DNA of 64,000 nucleotides from Calendula officinalis (GCA_963853835.1 OY970829.1:7112446-7176445), one strand, 5' to 3'; shown: positions 1-12,013, numbered from the stretch's first letter. Numbers and translations are program-made. Notes: generated by a model not told the origin, from the sequence alone.

Positions 1-1272
1 ATTGTAGTTGTAGTTGCAGTGTTTGCATTTGAGAATATATATTTTTTTTAATTTACGAAGAATGTATCTTTTAAACATTCCCTCCCTCCGATATAAAGAT
101 TTGTGCAATTCGCTCTTTTATTTCCTTCGCTTTTTCTTTTACAGGGAAGAAAACAAATTCACGTGGGTTTGAAAAACTTTTAGGCACATGGGAAGATCTT
201 AACTCTCGTTATCTCCTCATTTCACCTAAAACGAAATTTAATTTTAGGTAATAAGAATTTATAATAATAACAAGCGCCACTAAGATATTGGAATATATAT
301 TCTATCTATCGTGAAATGTAAATGGGTAAACGAGCGATCCATATTCATTTAAAATTTGACACTTGACTTTACTATCTTTTCTCTTCTCACATTAACCTTT
401 GATTTGAATATTTATCTCAATATCATTATTACATCAATTTTTAGATCTCTTAATCATAGATTTTTAATATGACGAATCGGTAACGCTCATCACATTCTCT
501 ATCCTTGAGAGTTTGAGGTATTGCTTTCGAAATTTCGTTCTGCACTTCACTATCATAATTGAAAACGAATGATTAAGGTCATACATGTGAATTCTCAATT
601 ATCAAATTACATTTTAAACGTGAGATAACTCGTACGTCTATATTTTCAGTATTAAAAGTCTAAAAATAAATTGAAATTAATATAAAATATATTTTGTTTA
701 GGGAGTTATTTAGGGGTTGGGTAAGATGTATAAATCGAGGTCGGCTCCTTTTTCTAATAAAACGTCGTAGTCACTTATTTACTTACCTCTACTTTTTCAC
801 TTTATAGGTTATTGCTTCACAAGTAGCAAAAGAATATTATAAATTTATGACTCATCATATGGAAAATGAAAAACAAAAGTGCTACTCTACGAAAGTACAA
901 GGTTAATTTATCATACTTTCAGCAACAATGTATTACGGTTTATAGTAGTTACTTCATATACCTTAATGTATGTTTTGTTATGATTATTTAATCTACTTTA
1001 AAATTTGTAAGTGTCGGAAATGAAGTAGTTTTTATAGTATATACATTATCTCCCATAATGAAATATGACAATTATCATTAAAACAATTAACATACAGTTG
1101 GATAATTAGCTTTTGTCATAATAGTAATCAAAGTTTCAAAAACGAGAAAAAACAGAAAAATCTTTGCAAAAGTTTAATTTAATATTACACAACATAAAAT
1201 TTATTGTTATTTTGATAGTAATCAAGAGTATATTATGATAGGAACTCCAAAATTCACCTGTTGTTCAAGAAG
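1..1272. other. AT-rich intergenic flank, no gene seen
   Basis: I see no coding region, RNA gene or clear repeat boundary here. The last five bases (AGAAG, 1268-1272) are the left target-site duplication of the copia element that starts at 1273. Confidence 0.6.
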
Positions 1273-1889
1273 TGTCAGGATCGATTAATTATGAAGAAGT
1301 TAATAAACACCGTAGATCTAATTGATTATAGAAGTTGCAGCGGATCAACACTATATCAATATATTAAGAACGATGAACTGTAAATAATAAACGAAAATAT
1401 TAAGAACACAGTTTCACAAAAAGCTTCAATGTATATTATTGAGTTAACAATACACACGTACGTTTACAATTCGTAAGGAACTATTTATAATAGTCCTTGT
1501 AGCTAAACTATTTACCCTAGTTATTCTAGGACTTGATTTACATTTGAATTATAAAGATATACATTGAATTACATTCTATAACTATCTCTACGAAGATCTC
1601 GGACTCGGTATGTTCCATATATGCTCATCAGTAGTATTCTGCAATCACCAGTAGTAAATAAGTAACGTCAGTAGTAACTTTGGTGACCAGTAGTAAGTCC
1701 AGATACATCGTCAGTAGTAACTACTATTGATCAGTAGTATCTTCAATAAGCCTTGATCAGTAGTAACTTAGTTATAGTCTTCACCAGTATCAACTTCATC
1801 AGTAATATGCTTCTGCCCCATCAGTACAAAGTATGATCAGTACTAACTGCAGCATCAGTAATAAGTTGATCTGTGATTTTGTTCCAACA
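1273..1889 (-). repeat. 3' LTR of first copia element
   Basis: 617 bp, TGTCAGG...CCAACA. It matches 12102-12718 with only about eleven substitutions and no length change. The part from about 1629 to 1870 holds seven exact CAGTAGTA octamers and five near copies, a density far beyond chance. Confidence 0.95.
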
Positions 1890-1890
1890 A

Positions 1891-1900
1891 TCTCCCCCTA
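1891..1900 (-). other. polypurine tract of first copia element
   Basis: On the minus strand this reads as a TAGGGGGAGA-type run directly against the 3' LTR. This is the expected place for plus-strand priming in a copia element. Confidence 0.8.
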
Positions 1901-1921
1901 AACTTATTGATTCTCTTTCAA

Positions 1922-4900
1922 TCACATAAGTTTCTTTTGTTCATCTTCTTCTTTCTTTCTCTTCTCTAATGTCCTTTGATTCTGTTGATGTCTTTGTTCA
2001 ATAATGTATTTGCTGTTCCTTTTTGTGAAATAATTCAATTTGTTTTGGAACATAACAGCATCATACGGCTTCATCATTGTGTTTGTGAATATCTGATACA
2101 TAGTCTTCTCAGAATGATGATATTCTTTTTCATACAAATATAGCTCACAGACTTTGCCAGATTTTTCAAAAAAATACATTTGAGCAGTTGGAATCACATT
2201 CCAATGATAGACATTTCCTGAATCTGTAAACTGTTCTGGATAGTTGTCTGGATAGAAAGCAGTATCAATCATTCTTGTTAAGTATCCAGCACCAGAATCT
2301 TTCCATGATTTCTTTGACATTCTTGGTTTTCCAATGATCAGTAATTTAATAACATCACTTCTTGAACAGAACATGATCAAAGGTAACCATCCAGTAAATC
2401 TCTGCACAATTTTATCTTCCCTTATAATCTCTATCACATTATTCTGCATAACCCTCCAATTGATGATTGGATTGTTCTGCAAGGGAGCAACAGGCATTTC
2501 AAGAACAGGTACAATTTGTGTTTTTGATTTCTTTTGAGTGCTTTGTTCTTGATCAACAGTTTTTCTTTTCTTTGATTGGGCAGTTGAGGTATTACCAGTA
2601 GTTGATACACTACCAGCTTTGATTAATGTTGAACTGATTGGGATTAGGGCTTTAGTTTTCTTTGCTTCTTTTTCTTCTTGTTCAGCCAAATCCTTCTTCT
2701 TGGCAGCACAGTATTTTTCAATTATAGTCATCATCTTCATTCTGCCAAAGGATTTTGCACTATGCCCTTTTGTTTTTAGATAATCAATCATGTTTGTCTT
2801 CTGTTCAAATACATCATCAGTTAACTCACTTTTTGTTCTTTTGCATTCAGAAACTAATTCTTCAAGGCATTGTATATGTTCTTCTTCAACTTTTCTTAAC
2901 CTCTTGAATTCTGCTTCTTGAGCTTCTATCTGAATGTCTTTAATTTGAGCAGGTATTTGAACAGGAATTGCACTTTGAACCTTCTTTTTATTTTCCTCAA
3001 GTGCTTGATACATCTCCACTTTCTCCAAAAATTTCCTATGTTTTATTCTCCATCTAGATTGCTTTTCTGATCTGACATGATTAATCTTGTTTACCATGTG
3101 ATGACCTAATGCTCTGTTTGGATAATCATCATCATAAACTTCTTTTCCTTTTCCAATGCAAGCAGATGGTGGAGGTGGAATGTATTTCATATCAGGGATA
3201 CCAGGAAGTAGTAGTTTTGGATAAAACAGTTTAAGTTGGTCTTCTGGTAGTATCTTGGGATGTGGAGGAAGTGTACATTCATCTACCTCAAACCAGTTCA
3301 CATTATCATCAATGTCAGGTATGATAAGTGGTTGATCAGGTGTTGGTGGTTTGGAGATGATGACATGTTTTTCTCTTTCAATTAGCTCAGGAAGTTGCAG
3401 TTCTTCCTCTTCAGTAGTAACCAAGGTAGTTACTACTGGTGGGACTTCAGGAGTTACTACTGATAGGGCATCAGTAGTATTTGTTGTTTTTACTTCCTCT
3501 TCTTTACTTACTACTGCTATGATATCAGTAGTAGGATTTACTACTGATACTTCTTTTTCAGCTTGTTCTTCCATGGGAGCAGTAGTCATTGGCTCATCAT
3601 CAAAAACCATCTTTTCTTGGTCTTCATCAATGTTTGTTTGTTTAAGATTGAGGAGAGAAGTTGCTGCTGCTGCAATTGATTCATCAATCATTGTTTGAAT
3701 GTTATCCTTCTCCCCCTTAGTGAGCTCAACTGGAGGAGCCTCACTATCATCAACCTTCTTTTTCAATCTTCTGATAATTTTTGTTTGTTGATGAAGCCTG
3801 TGTTCATATAACCTCATTCTCTTGTTGATGGTATTGACATGTCTTTTCATAACTGCAATTGTTTTCCCGTGATTTGTAAGATATTTGAGACAATCTTGTA
3901 CAGTGGATTCAAGAGAATCCACTTTATCCGTCAATTGTTTGGTTTTAATACTGCCCTCACTCCATCTAGCAAGATCATCGGGCTCACTAACAGGTACATT
4001 GGTTTGAAGGTTTTCCATCCTTTCCATCAATTCCACAGATCTGCCCTCATCACTTCTTGGTGATTCATTGGGTCTTTTAGACATTCTCTTCTTCCTAGAA
4101 GAAGCAGAGATGCCCCCCCTTGTGGTTTCTTGGCACCGGGGTCCTTTAAGTAATTCCTCAAAAGAGTCATCACTTAAAGTTGCCGAGGTCTGGGTCTTAG
4201 AGATGTTTTCACTGTCCTGTGCACCCACCTTTGGGGTATCAGTAGTGAAAGCCCTCGCCTCATGTCCTCTCTCCTCCTTGGAGGACAACTCTTTGAGTCT
4301 GGGGTGTGACTCAATTTGTCCCCTAGTGTCCTTTAAAGAAGATTTCTTTCTTTTATAAGTAGTGGAAATATTTTTGGTTTTGTTTGGTAGGTCTTCCACA
4401 GAGTGAAGAGTAGCACTCTGCAGATTTCTTTCAAGTTCCTGGGACACATTCAGGACTTCTATGTTAGTGGGTGATTGAGTGACTATTTGGGGTGGTGTTT
4501 GGGCTGTATTTGGGGGTGATGGAGTGGGTTGAGGTTCAATTTGGGTTGTATCTATTATTGAACCCTCTCCAATAAGTGTTTGATCTTTGATCATATTAGG
4601 AAACAGAGGGGTTTCCTTGCCCGAAAATTTAAATTGTTTTCTCATATTAGAGAAAACTTTCTTGTTCAACTCAGGAATGATAAAAATATTTTTGGGAGTT
4701 GACAAGTTTTGTAATTCACAGTTTATGATATGTTGGAGAAATCTGGGATACATTAAAAACTTTGTGGAACTAAGATTTCCCAACATACCTTCAAAAATCA
4801 TGTAAGAAAAATTAAATACTTGGTCTGTGCATAAACAGACAACAGCAGAGGCTATTGCCTTATTAAACTCATTCCAAGTACTTCGTTTTGGAGAAATACA

Positions 4901-5353
4901 ATGCTGAAAAGTATGTACTAAAAATTTCCATTGTGGGGAGAGAAGACCTTTTTGAAAAGTTACTATATTAAGTCTTCCCTCATAACCCATTTTGTTTAAA
5001 ATTTCAGCAATGAATTCCTTAGGAAGAGTAGACATACCTGCATCATCGTGTAGTTGTAGATGGTGTCGAATTGATTGCTCAGTGATTGTTATTGTTTTTC
5101 CATCCACTGATGATTTTATCATAGGTACACTTGCACCTTCTGTTCTTTCAGCATTGGTCCAGAAATCCACCAAGTGTTGTTGGTATGCTTTTGGTTTTAC
5201 AGTTAGAGCAAACTTGATATATGAGTTCTTCAAGAATTGTACGATTGGTCGAAAGTCTTTTGTACCATCTGGATTGCGTAGAAACGCACACATGTTGTGG
5301 AACTCTGAATATTTGAGATCGGTTTGAACATTGAGAGATTGTAGAGTTGCCAT
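1922..5353 (-). CDS. extra ORF downstream of pol in copia element (1143 aa)
   Basis: An uninterrupted 1143-codon ORF in the same sense as gag-pol, starting with ATG at 5353 and ending 33 bp before the 3' LTR. Visible parts are an N-terminal globular region (about 1-230, with a FLMYPRFLQ motif), a proline-rich linker (about 270-295), basic patches (about 338 and 417-427), a coiled coil (about 465-535), an acidic Thr/Val-rich stretch (about 590-660), a second coiled coil (about 780-850) and a C-terminal globular block (about 970-1120). It has no signal peptide or membrane span, so an envelope role is unlikely. I recall similar ORFs next to copia pol genes in Asteraceae, sometimes mislabelled synaptobrevin/longin-like. 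Its function is unknown; nucleic-acid binding or assembly is a guess from the basic and coiled regions. It is intact while the upstream genes are broken. Confidence 0.85.
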   Translation of the reverse strand: MATLQSLNVQTDLKYSEFHNMCAFLRNPDGTKDFRPIVQFLKNSYIKFALTVKPKAYQQHLVDFWTNAERTEGASVPMIKSSVDGKTITITEQSIRHHLQLHDDAGMSTLPKEFIAEILNKMGYEGRLNIVTFQKGLLSPQWKFLVHTFQHCISPKRSTWNEFNKAIASAVVCLCTDQVFNFSYMIFEGMLGNLSSTKFLMYPRFLQHIINCELQNLSTPKNIFIIPELNKKVFSNMRKQFKFSGKETPLFPNMIKDQTLIGEGSIIDTTQIEPQPTPSPPNTAQTPPQIVTQSPTNIEVLNVSQELERNLQSATLHSVEDLPNKTKNISTTYKRKKSSLKDTRGQIESHPRLKELSSKEERGHEARAFTTDTPKVGAQDSENISKTQTSATLSDDSFEELLKGPRCQETTRGGISASSRKKRMSKRPNESPRSDEGRSVELMERMENLQTNVPVSEPDDLARWSEGSIKTKQLTDKVDSLESTVQDCLKYLTNHGKTIAVMKRHVNTINKRMRLYEHRLHQQTKIIRRLKKKVDDSEAPPVELTKGEKDNIQTMIDESIAAAATSLLNLKQTNIDEDQEKMVFDDEPMTTAPMEEQAEKEVSVVNPTTDIIAVVSKEEEVKTTNTTDALSVVTPEVPPVVTTLVTTEEEELQLPELIEREKHVIISKPPTPDQPLIIPDIDDNVNWFEVDECTLPPHPKILPEDQLKLFYPKLLLPGIPDMKYIPPPPSACIGKGKEVYDDDYPNRALGHHMVNKINHVRSEKQSRWRIKHRKFLEKVEMYQALEENKKKVQSAIPVQIPAQIKDIQIEAQEAEFKRLRKVEEEHIQCLEELVSECKRTKSELTDDVFEQKTNMIDYLKTKGHSAKSFGRMKMMTIIEKYCAAKKKDLAEQEEKEAKKTKALIPISSTLIKAGSVSTTGNTSTAQSKKRKTVDQEQSTQKKSKTQIVPVLEMPVAPLQNNPIINWRVMQNNVIEIIREDKIVQRFTGWLPLIMFCSRSDVIKLLIIGKPRMSKKSWKDSGAGYLTRMIDTAFYPDNYPEQFTDSGNVYHWNVIPTAQMYFFEKSGKVCELYLYEKEYHHSEKTMYQIFTNTMMKPYDAVMFQNKLNYFTKRNSKYIIEQRHQQNQRTLEKRKKEEDEQKKLM

Positions 5354-5587
5354 TGTTGTTGATTTTAGAGAAAAGCGTAAGAATTTTGTTACTGATGAAG
5401 GGTTTTTGATCGAAAGCTAGGGTTTATCGAGAGGATTTAGCAAATCGAAGTAAAGATAATGCTAAACTAATCGACTGCCGCCTTTTATATCTTTCGATTT
5501 AGCCTGCAAAACGACTAAAATTCCCTTCGAATCATAACATAACGGTTATTTTCACGGGGGTTAGTTTGGTAATTGTGATTCTGAAAG

Positions 5588-5848
5588 ACCAGTAGAAAAT
5601 GAAATACCAGTAATAAAACGTCAGTAGTATCTACTAACATCAGTAGTGACTAAGGATTTTGACATCAGTAGTAACTAAAGACATCAGTAGTAACCACTAA
5701 CACACAAGACCAGTAGTATATGTGAATATCAGTAGTACGGACTTACCAGTAGTATTTATGTAAACCTAATACACACCAGTAGTATTGACCTACCAGTAGT
5801 ATTTTGTGCACATTTCTACACACCAGTAATACAGATCTACCAGTAGTA
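5588..5848. repeat. spacer packed with CAGTAGTA octamers
   Basis: The untranslated spacer between pol and the extra ORF. Nine exact CAGTAGTA copies and several one-base variants occur in about 260 bp, all in one orientation, usually preceded by AC or AT, and irregularly spaced at roughly 15-35 bp. It is not a simple tandem repeat. The same motif recurs in both LTRs and in the coding regions. Confidence 0.85.
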
Positions 5849-5912
5849 AAACACTTAAACAGATAAATAACTTTTTACAACAAAAACTTTACACATGACT
5901 TTAAGTGAGATT

Positions 5913-8900
5913 TTAATTTATCAAAATCATTCCAATACTGCTAACCAAGAAGTTGAATCTTCCTACATCAAATGCTTTTGTAAAAAGATCTGCTAATTGA
6001 TCATCAGTATGGATTTTAACTACTTTGATTAATTTCTTTTCATTGCAGTCTCTTATAAAATGAAATCTTATTTCAATGTGTTTTAGTTTTAGAGTGTTTT
6101 ACCGGATTATTCACAATACTAATAGCACTTTGATTATCAATAAAAATAGGAGTTTTAAGGATAGAGATACCAAAGTCTAGAAGCTGGTTTTGAATCCAGA
6201 GTACTTGAGCACAGCAAGCAGATGCAGCTACATATTATGCTTCAGCAGTTGATGTTGATACATTTGTTTGCTTCTTACATTGCCATGACACCAGTCTTGA
6301 TCCAAAGAATTGACATCCACCAGTAGTGGACTTTCTATCTTGACATTCACCTCCATAGTCACTGTCTGTGTAGGCTATGAGTTCAAAGGGTGAATCATGT
6401 GGATACCATAGACCTAATGATGGTTTGCCTTTCAAGTATCTGAATATTCTTTTGACAGCTTGCAAGTGTAGTTCTTTAGGTCTTGCTTGATGTCTTGCAC
6501 ACACACAAACACTATACATAATGTCAGGTCTTGATGCAGTTAAGTACATCAAAGAACCTATCATTGATCTGTATAAGTGTTCATCTACATCCTCCCCCTC
6601 AACGTCAGGATGTAGGTGTTTGTGAGTTTCCATTGGTGTGCTTGCACTTTTGCGGTCTTTCAAATCAAACTTCTCCAAGATGTCTTTGACATATTTTGAT
6701 TGATTTATCAAAATACCATTTGTTCTTTGACTGACTTGGAGTCCAAGGAAGAAGTTCATTGGACCCATAGAGCTCATCTTGAATTTAATCTGCATCAGTT
6801 CTTCAAATTCTTTGCATAATACATCATTTGTTGAACCAAAGATGATATCATCTACATAGATTTGTACCAGTAGTATATCATCTTTGACTTTCTTTGTAAA
6901 CAAAGTTTTGTCAATGGCTCCTCTTTTAAAATTATTCTTCAATAGATATGATGATAATGTATCATACCATGCTCTTGGTGCCTGATGTAGGCCATATAGA
7001 GCTTTATCCAGTTTGAACACATAATCACCATGTTTTGGATCTTCAAAGCCTGGAGGTTGGCAGACATAGACCTCTTCTTCAATCTTCCCATATAGGAATG
7101 CACTCTTCACATCCATTTGATAGACTTTGAACTTTTTGAATGAAGCATATACTAGAAATATCCTTATAGCTTCAATTCTAGCAACATGAGCATATACTTC
7201 ATCATAGTCTATTCCTTCTTCTTGAGTGTATCCTTGGGCTACAAGTCTGGCTTTGTTCTTGGTCACTATACCTCTTTCATCCTTCTTGTTTCTAAAGATC
7301 CATCTTGTTCCAATGGCTCTTTTTCCTTTGGGTAGAGGTACAAGTGTCCAAACAGCTTGTAACTTGAATTGAAGGAGTTCTTCTTGCATTGCCTCAATCC
7401 AGTTTGAGTCCTTCATTGCTTGTTGGATCTTCTTTGGTTCATCCTGAGACAAAAAGCATTCAAACATACATTCATTAGCAATTAAACTTATGTTACACAT
7501 GTTTGCAGTTAAGCTTTTATTTAATTTGCTTCTTGTTTGCAGTGGTGAGTTAACATCACTTAGAACAAGGTCTAATGGATGGTTCTTCTGAGTCCTTGTG
7601 GTTGTAGCTTTATCAACTACTAGTTGATTTTCAAGATTGGACTCATTTGTCTCAGGCAGTTGTTCCTCTAGTGATCCTTCATTGTTATTGATGTTTGGTA
7701 CATCATCATCTTGGTCAGAGTTACTACTGCTATTATCTTCATTGAGGTCAGTAGTATTGTTGTTGTTACTGGTATCAGTAGTATCTTGAGAATCTAGGTT
7801 ATTGTTAGGACCAGTAGTATTTTGAGTACTATTACTGGTATCAGTAGTATTTGAATTACTACTGTCCTCATTCTCAGAGTTACTACTGGTTCCAGAAATT
7901 GAGTTATTACTGTCCTCAGTATTAACTAAGGGAGCAGTATCAACTACTATATATCTCATTTTTTCTTGACCAGTATTAACAGATGATGTTCCTTCTTTTT
8001 GAGTATGACATATTGAATCACCTGCATTTAAATTCATGTTAAAATTGAAGGATTTGGTTAGATTGTCTATGTTAAATAGCCAATCTGGACCATTTCCTTG
8101 TTCATTAGGAACATTTTCATTAAAGGATATATTGATGCTCTCTTCAATTATCCTTAATCTTTTGTTGAACACTCTGTATGATTTGCTTTGAGTAGAGTAT
8201 CCCACAAAGATTCCATCATCAGCTTTGCAGTCAAATTTACCAATTTGTTCTCTTGTAATCAGAATAGTACAAGGACAACCAAATGATTTTAAAAAACTTA
8301 TAGAGGGTTTTCTTTTATTAAAGAGTTCATATGGTGTTTTAAAATGTGGCTTCACTATTAATACTCTGTTCTGAACATAACAGGCAGTATTAACAGCTTC
8401 AGCCCAAAAAGTGATTGGTAATTTTGAGTCTGCTAACATTGATCTTGCTGCTTCAATGATGGTTCTATTTCTTCTTTCAGCTACACCATTTTGTTGTGGA
8501 GTTCTAGGTGAGCTGTATTGACTGTCAATACCTTTAAGATCACAAAAGTTAATTAAGTTAGAATTTTTAAATTCTGTGCCATTATCACATCTTATGGCTT
8601 TAACTTTTTGATCAGATGTGTTCTCCATTTTAACAATTAAGTTCTTGATGAGTTCACTTGTTTCATCCTTTGTCCTGAGAAAGAAAACCCATGTATATCT
8701 GGAAAAGTCATCAGTAATAACAAGACAATATTGTTTCTTTCCAATACTCATTACATTTGTAGGTCCAAAGAGGTCCATATGTAAGAGTTGTAAAGGAGCA
8801 GAAATAGAGTTCACAGATTTGGACTTATGAGAAGTTTTGTGTTGTTTACCTTTTAGGCATGCAACACAATGATGATCACACATGAATTGTTTTTGAGGTA

Positions 8901-9039
8901 GTCCAATGACCAAATTTCTTTTTACTAAATTGTTCATGTTTTTGAAATTGGTGTGACACATCCTTCTATGCCATAGTTCTGATTCAGTGGTGTTTGCCTT
9001 GGATATAAAACAGTTGACCTCATTTGAAGAAATGAGTTC
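5913..9039 (-). pseudogene. copia pol: integrase, reverse transcriptase, RNase H (broken)
   Basis: An open frame runs from about 9039 to the TAA at 6235-6237, and RNase H coding continues to a TAA at 5913-5915. The integrase part shows the H...H...C-x2-C finger (CVAC near 8870) and the D-D-E residues in LLHMD, RCDNG and GVAERRN. A long Ser/Thr/Asn-rich linker with many TACTACTG motifs follows. RT has WTLVPLPKGKRAIGTRW, the DVKSAFLYG block and the YVDD motif near 6850. RNase H has YTDSDYGG and STAEA. Breaks: a TGA at 9040-9042 separates protease from integrase, a TAA at 6235-6237 lies just after STAEA, and a one-base frameshift lies near 6081-6090. The fragments remain easy to recognise, which fits the low LTR divergence. 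Confidence 0.9.
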
Positions 9040-9426
9040 TCACCCTATATCCAGGCAATACACATTGTTTCTCCTCGGAGTTCTTAAAACAACATATTTT
9101 TCATCTAAAATAAAGTCAGGAGAAAGAATGATGCACTCAATGTCTGTGAAAAGAATTTTGTTCTTTTTATCACAAACTTGAGACACACTGACTAGATTGT
9201 ATTTTAGTTCAGCTACATAAAATACATCATCAAAGGTAATTTTGACATTAGTAACAGTACCTTTACCTGTAATCTTACCTCCCTTTGGGTTCTCACCAAA
9301 GGCCACATATCCACCATCAAATAGCTTGAAATCTTTAAGAATTTGCAGATTTCCAGTCATGTGCCTTGAGCATCCACTATCAATATGCCATGTTCTTCCT
9401 TCTTCTGGGATCTGAATGCTCTGCAC
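9040..9426 (-). pseudogene. copia aspartic protease segment
   Basis: About 128 codons containing WHIDSGCSRHMTG, the DSG active site of retropepsin-like proteases, followed by the usual glycine-rich GKGTV region. It ends at a TGA (9040-9042), and the downstream integrase continues in the same frame, so this stop is a lesion or a read-through site. Upstream it is out of frame with the gag extension, which ends at 9441-9443. The first M at 9426 is not necessarily the true start. Confidence 0.85.
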
Positions 9427-9440
9427 AAGTGAGTAAAGGA

Positions 9441-10535
9441 TCAGTTAAGTTTGGGAACCCAAGCTTTATATGTCTTGGGTTCATCCTTTGAGAAGTAAGA
9501 TTTTGGAGATTTAAATTTAAACATCTTTGGTGCCCATACCTGTTTACTACTGTTGTTTAGTTTTACTACTGCCCTTTTAAAAATGTTACTGGTGTTTGAA
9601 TTTTCTACTGATCTTGGTTTATACCCATGATGTTTAGCTTTTGAATACTTTACTACTGATGGACCAGTAGTATTTGGGTACTTACCATGTTTAGAATGAC
9701 CAGCAGTGTTTTTAGGGTTGACACCAGTAGTATATTTGAAAGTTGGTTTAGGAGCAGTAGTATTTTTGTAATTAGAGTTTTTACCAGTAGTGTTTTTGTA
9801 CTGGTACCATACAGCATTATAATTACGGTTAACACCAGTAGTAAATTTGTTAAAGTTTTTACTGGTGTTGGAAAATTTAAAATATTGTTTATTTTGATTT
9901 GATTTTCCATTGTTCTTGAAGTAATTGCTGTTCTTTGGGCTTCCAATTCTTCTGTTTTGCACAAATCTTGATGCACTTCTTCCAAATCTTGGTGTTTCAG
10001 TAATTGGAATTTTATTTTGATTTACTACTGAAGGACCAGTAGTATCTTTTAATTTCTGTGTTTTTGCTTTTTCTTTGAAAGTTTTAAATTCTTTGAATTC
10101 TTTACAATTAATTGGATTGAAATGACAATCCTTTGCTAAATGATACATTTTGTTGCATATAACACATCTTAATTTCTTACTTTTAGCACCTTCAGGTATT
10201 CTTTGATCTAAGAGTTGAATTTTATTTCTTTCATTACCCCTCTTTAAAATTTTTGGTACATTTTCTGCATTATATTTAGGAGATTCATTTGGACTTTGTG
10301 CTGTGTGAAAACTTGTATCAATTGATTTTGGAGATTCAATTTGGTAAGGGGAGACTGTAAATTCAATTGATTGATCATCATCAGAAGAATCATTTGATTC
10401 AGATGTTTCATTATGTGATTCAGTTTGATTTTCAGTTTTTAATTCATTAATGATTCTTTCTGAACTGTTTTTAAGTGGAGGAATGAATTTATATGGAGGT
10501 GGTACAGCATGATATCCCACCCCATGGACAACTTT
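9441..10535 (-). pseudogene. gag extension with second zinc knuckle
   Basis: About 360 codons in frame with the upstream gag segment but separated from it by a TAA at 10536-10538. It begins near GYHAVPPPY, carries a Ser-rich acidic region and then CVICNKMYHLAKDC (C-x2-C-x4-H-x4-C), a complete second CCHC knuckle. A basic Asn/Thr/Gly-rich tail rich in NTTG and TTG follows, encoded by the ACTACTG motif. It ends with a TGA at 9441-9443 and the protease lies in another frame. I recall the two-knuckle gag layout from Asteraceae copia families. Role: presumably genome RNA binding in the virus-like particle. Confidence 0.8.
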
Positions 10536-12013
10536 TTATGTAGTTTGATTGTTAGTTAGTTCATCAAGAATTTTAGTACTTCTTTCAAACTTTTTAATTG
10601 TCAATTTATTTTGTTCAATTTCAAGTTGACATTCTTCTAATTTACTTGTTAATTCTTTATTTTTTAATTCATAGAACTCTTTCTCATCTACAGCTTGAAG
10701 TAATTCTTCCTTTATCCGTTGATCTATCATCTGGTACACCTTTATCTGATGTTCTTGATCAGCAATCACACCATCAAATTCATGATTTCTTCTTACGGCT
10801 TTTGCTAAATCTTCATTTAATTTAGTGTTTTCTTTTTCTAGATTTTTAACAATTTTAATACATTCAGAAGTACAAGGTTTAGGTTTTACCTCATATTTGC
10901 TGTCAGTAAAGGCCATGAGAGCTTGATTTTGAGTGTGCTCTTCTGCTTGGAAGCTCCAGTCATAGCCTTGTCCTTGTTGTGAAACAAGAGCAGTTGACTT
11001 TGATCTTTTGTCTGGCTGAGGACATTCTTTTGCAAAGTGACCAAGGTTGTTGCAGTTGTAACATTTGACTTTAGTTTTGTCAAATCCAGCTTTGTCACCT
11101 TTGTTGAAGTTGAGGCTTGTCCTACCAGTCCTTTTAAGAATCTTTTGGTTCTTAGGCTTAGCATAGCCATCTGCCATTTAAGATCCATCTCTTCAAGATC
11201 ATCTGGATTTAATTGTTCCAAATCATCACTAATCAATGCAGTATGCACATGACTAGTGAAAAAGGATTCTCTTGCAGCATCCTCAGAATCTGCAGCCTTT
11301 CCTATAGAAGTTTCTTGACCTAGACCTGTACTAGAGACAAATGCAGCATTATTAGAAGAAATAGAAGGGTTCTTTTGATTTACCTCAGTTTCAAATACTC
11401 TGAGATCATTGTAGAGTTCATCCAACTCCTTTTCTTCTAGTGCATCTCTCTGTCTATATACCATTGTGTACATGGCCCATTCTTCACTAAGAGATCTTAG
11501 GAACTTCATGTTGACATCTTCTTGATCCATCTTAACCCCAACCTGGTTAAGTTCACCAATTAGCTTGTTGAATCTGTCAAACACTTGAGTGAGTGTTTCA
11601 TTGGGCTTTCCTTTGAAGTTTCCAAAGTCTTGTTTGAGAACAGACTTCATGTTCCTCTTGGTGCTCTTGGTCCCAACGAATCTCTTCTCCAGTGCTTCCC
11701 ATAGCACCTTTGCATCATCATACTCAACGAAAAGATGTTGATAGTCGTTAGGAATGGCTAGTAGGAGAGTGCTTAGAGCTTTAAGTTTGATTCCTTTATC
11801 TTTCTTCTCCTTCTCACATTTAAGTTTGTCTGCCTCAGTTGCAGAGCTGCTTGCTTGTCCAGGACCAGTTTTGTTTCCTTCAATGACAACTTCCCACATG
11901 GAATAATCAGTGATAAGCATGTATTGCTTAATACGATTCTTCCACATCCCAAAGTTGTTGGGAGTGAGTATAGGGATTTTGTTGGCCTGAGTGCTTTCAT
12001 TATTATCAGTCAT
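10536..12013 (-). pseudogene. copia gag with first CCHC knuckle (frameshifted)
   Basis: It starts with ATG at 12013, 75 bp inside the primer-binding site. The N-terminal part is a copia gag (UBN2-type) with FGMWKNRIKQYM and LRSLSEEW motifs. Near the short A-run at 11132-11135 (+ coordinates) the frame changes. The new frame carries CYNCNNLGHFAKEC, a complete zinc knuckle, and then a Lys/Glu-rich coiled-coil stretch up to the TAA at 10536-10538. The shift equals loss of one base relative to the continuous frame. It could be a mutation or a -1 recoding site, but the site is not a canonical slippery heptamer. Confidence 0.88.

Noticed and set aside
3351..3698. Ser/Val-rich open frame on the plus strand, antisense to the extra ORF
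   Set aside because: It follows from the CAGTAGTA and TTC-rich composition of the minus-strand ORF. No domain, start context or independent support.
1922..5353. Calling the extra ORF an envelope gene
   Set aside because: It has no signal peptide, membrane span or glycoprotein-like cysteine pattern; position after pol is not enough.
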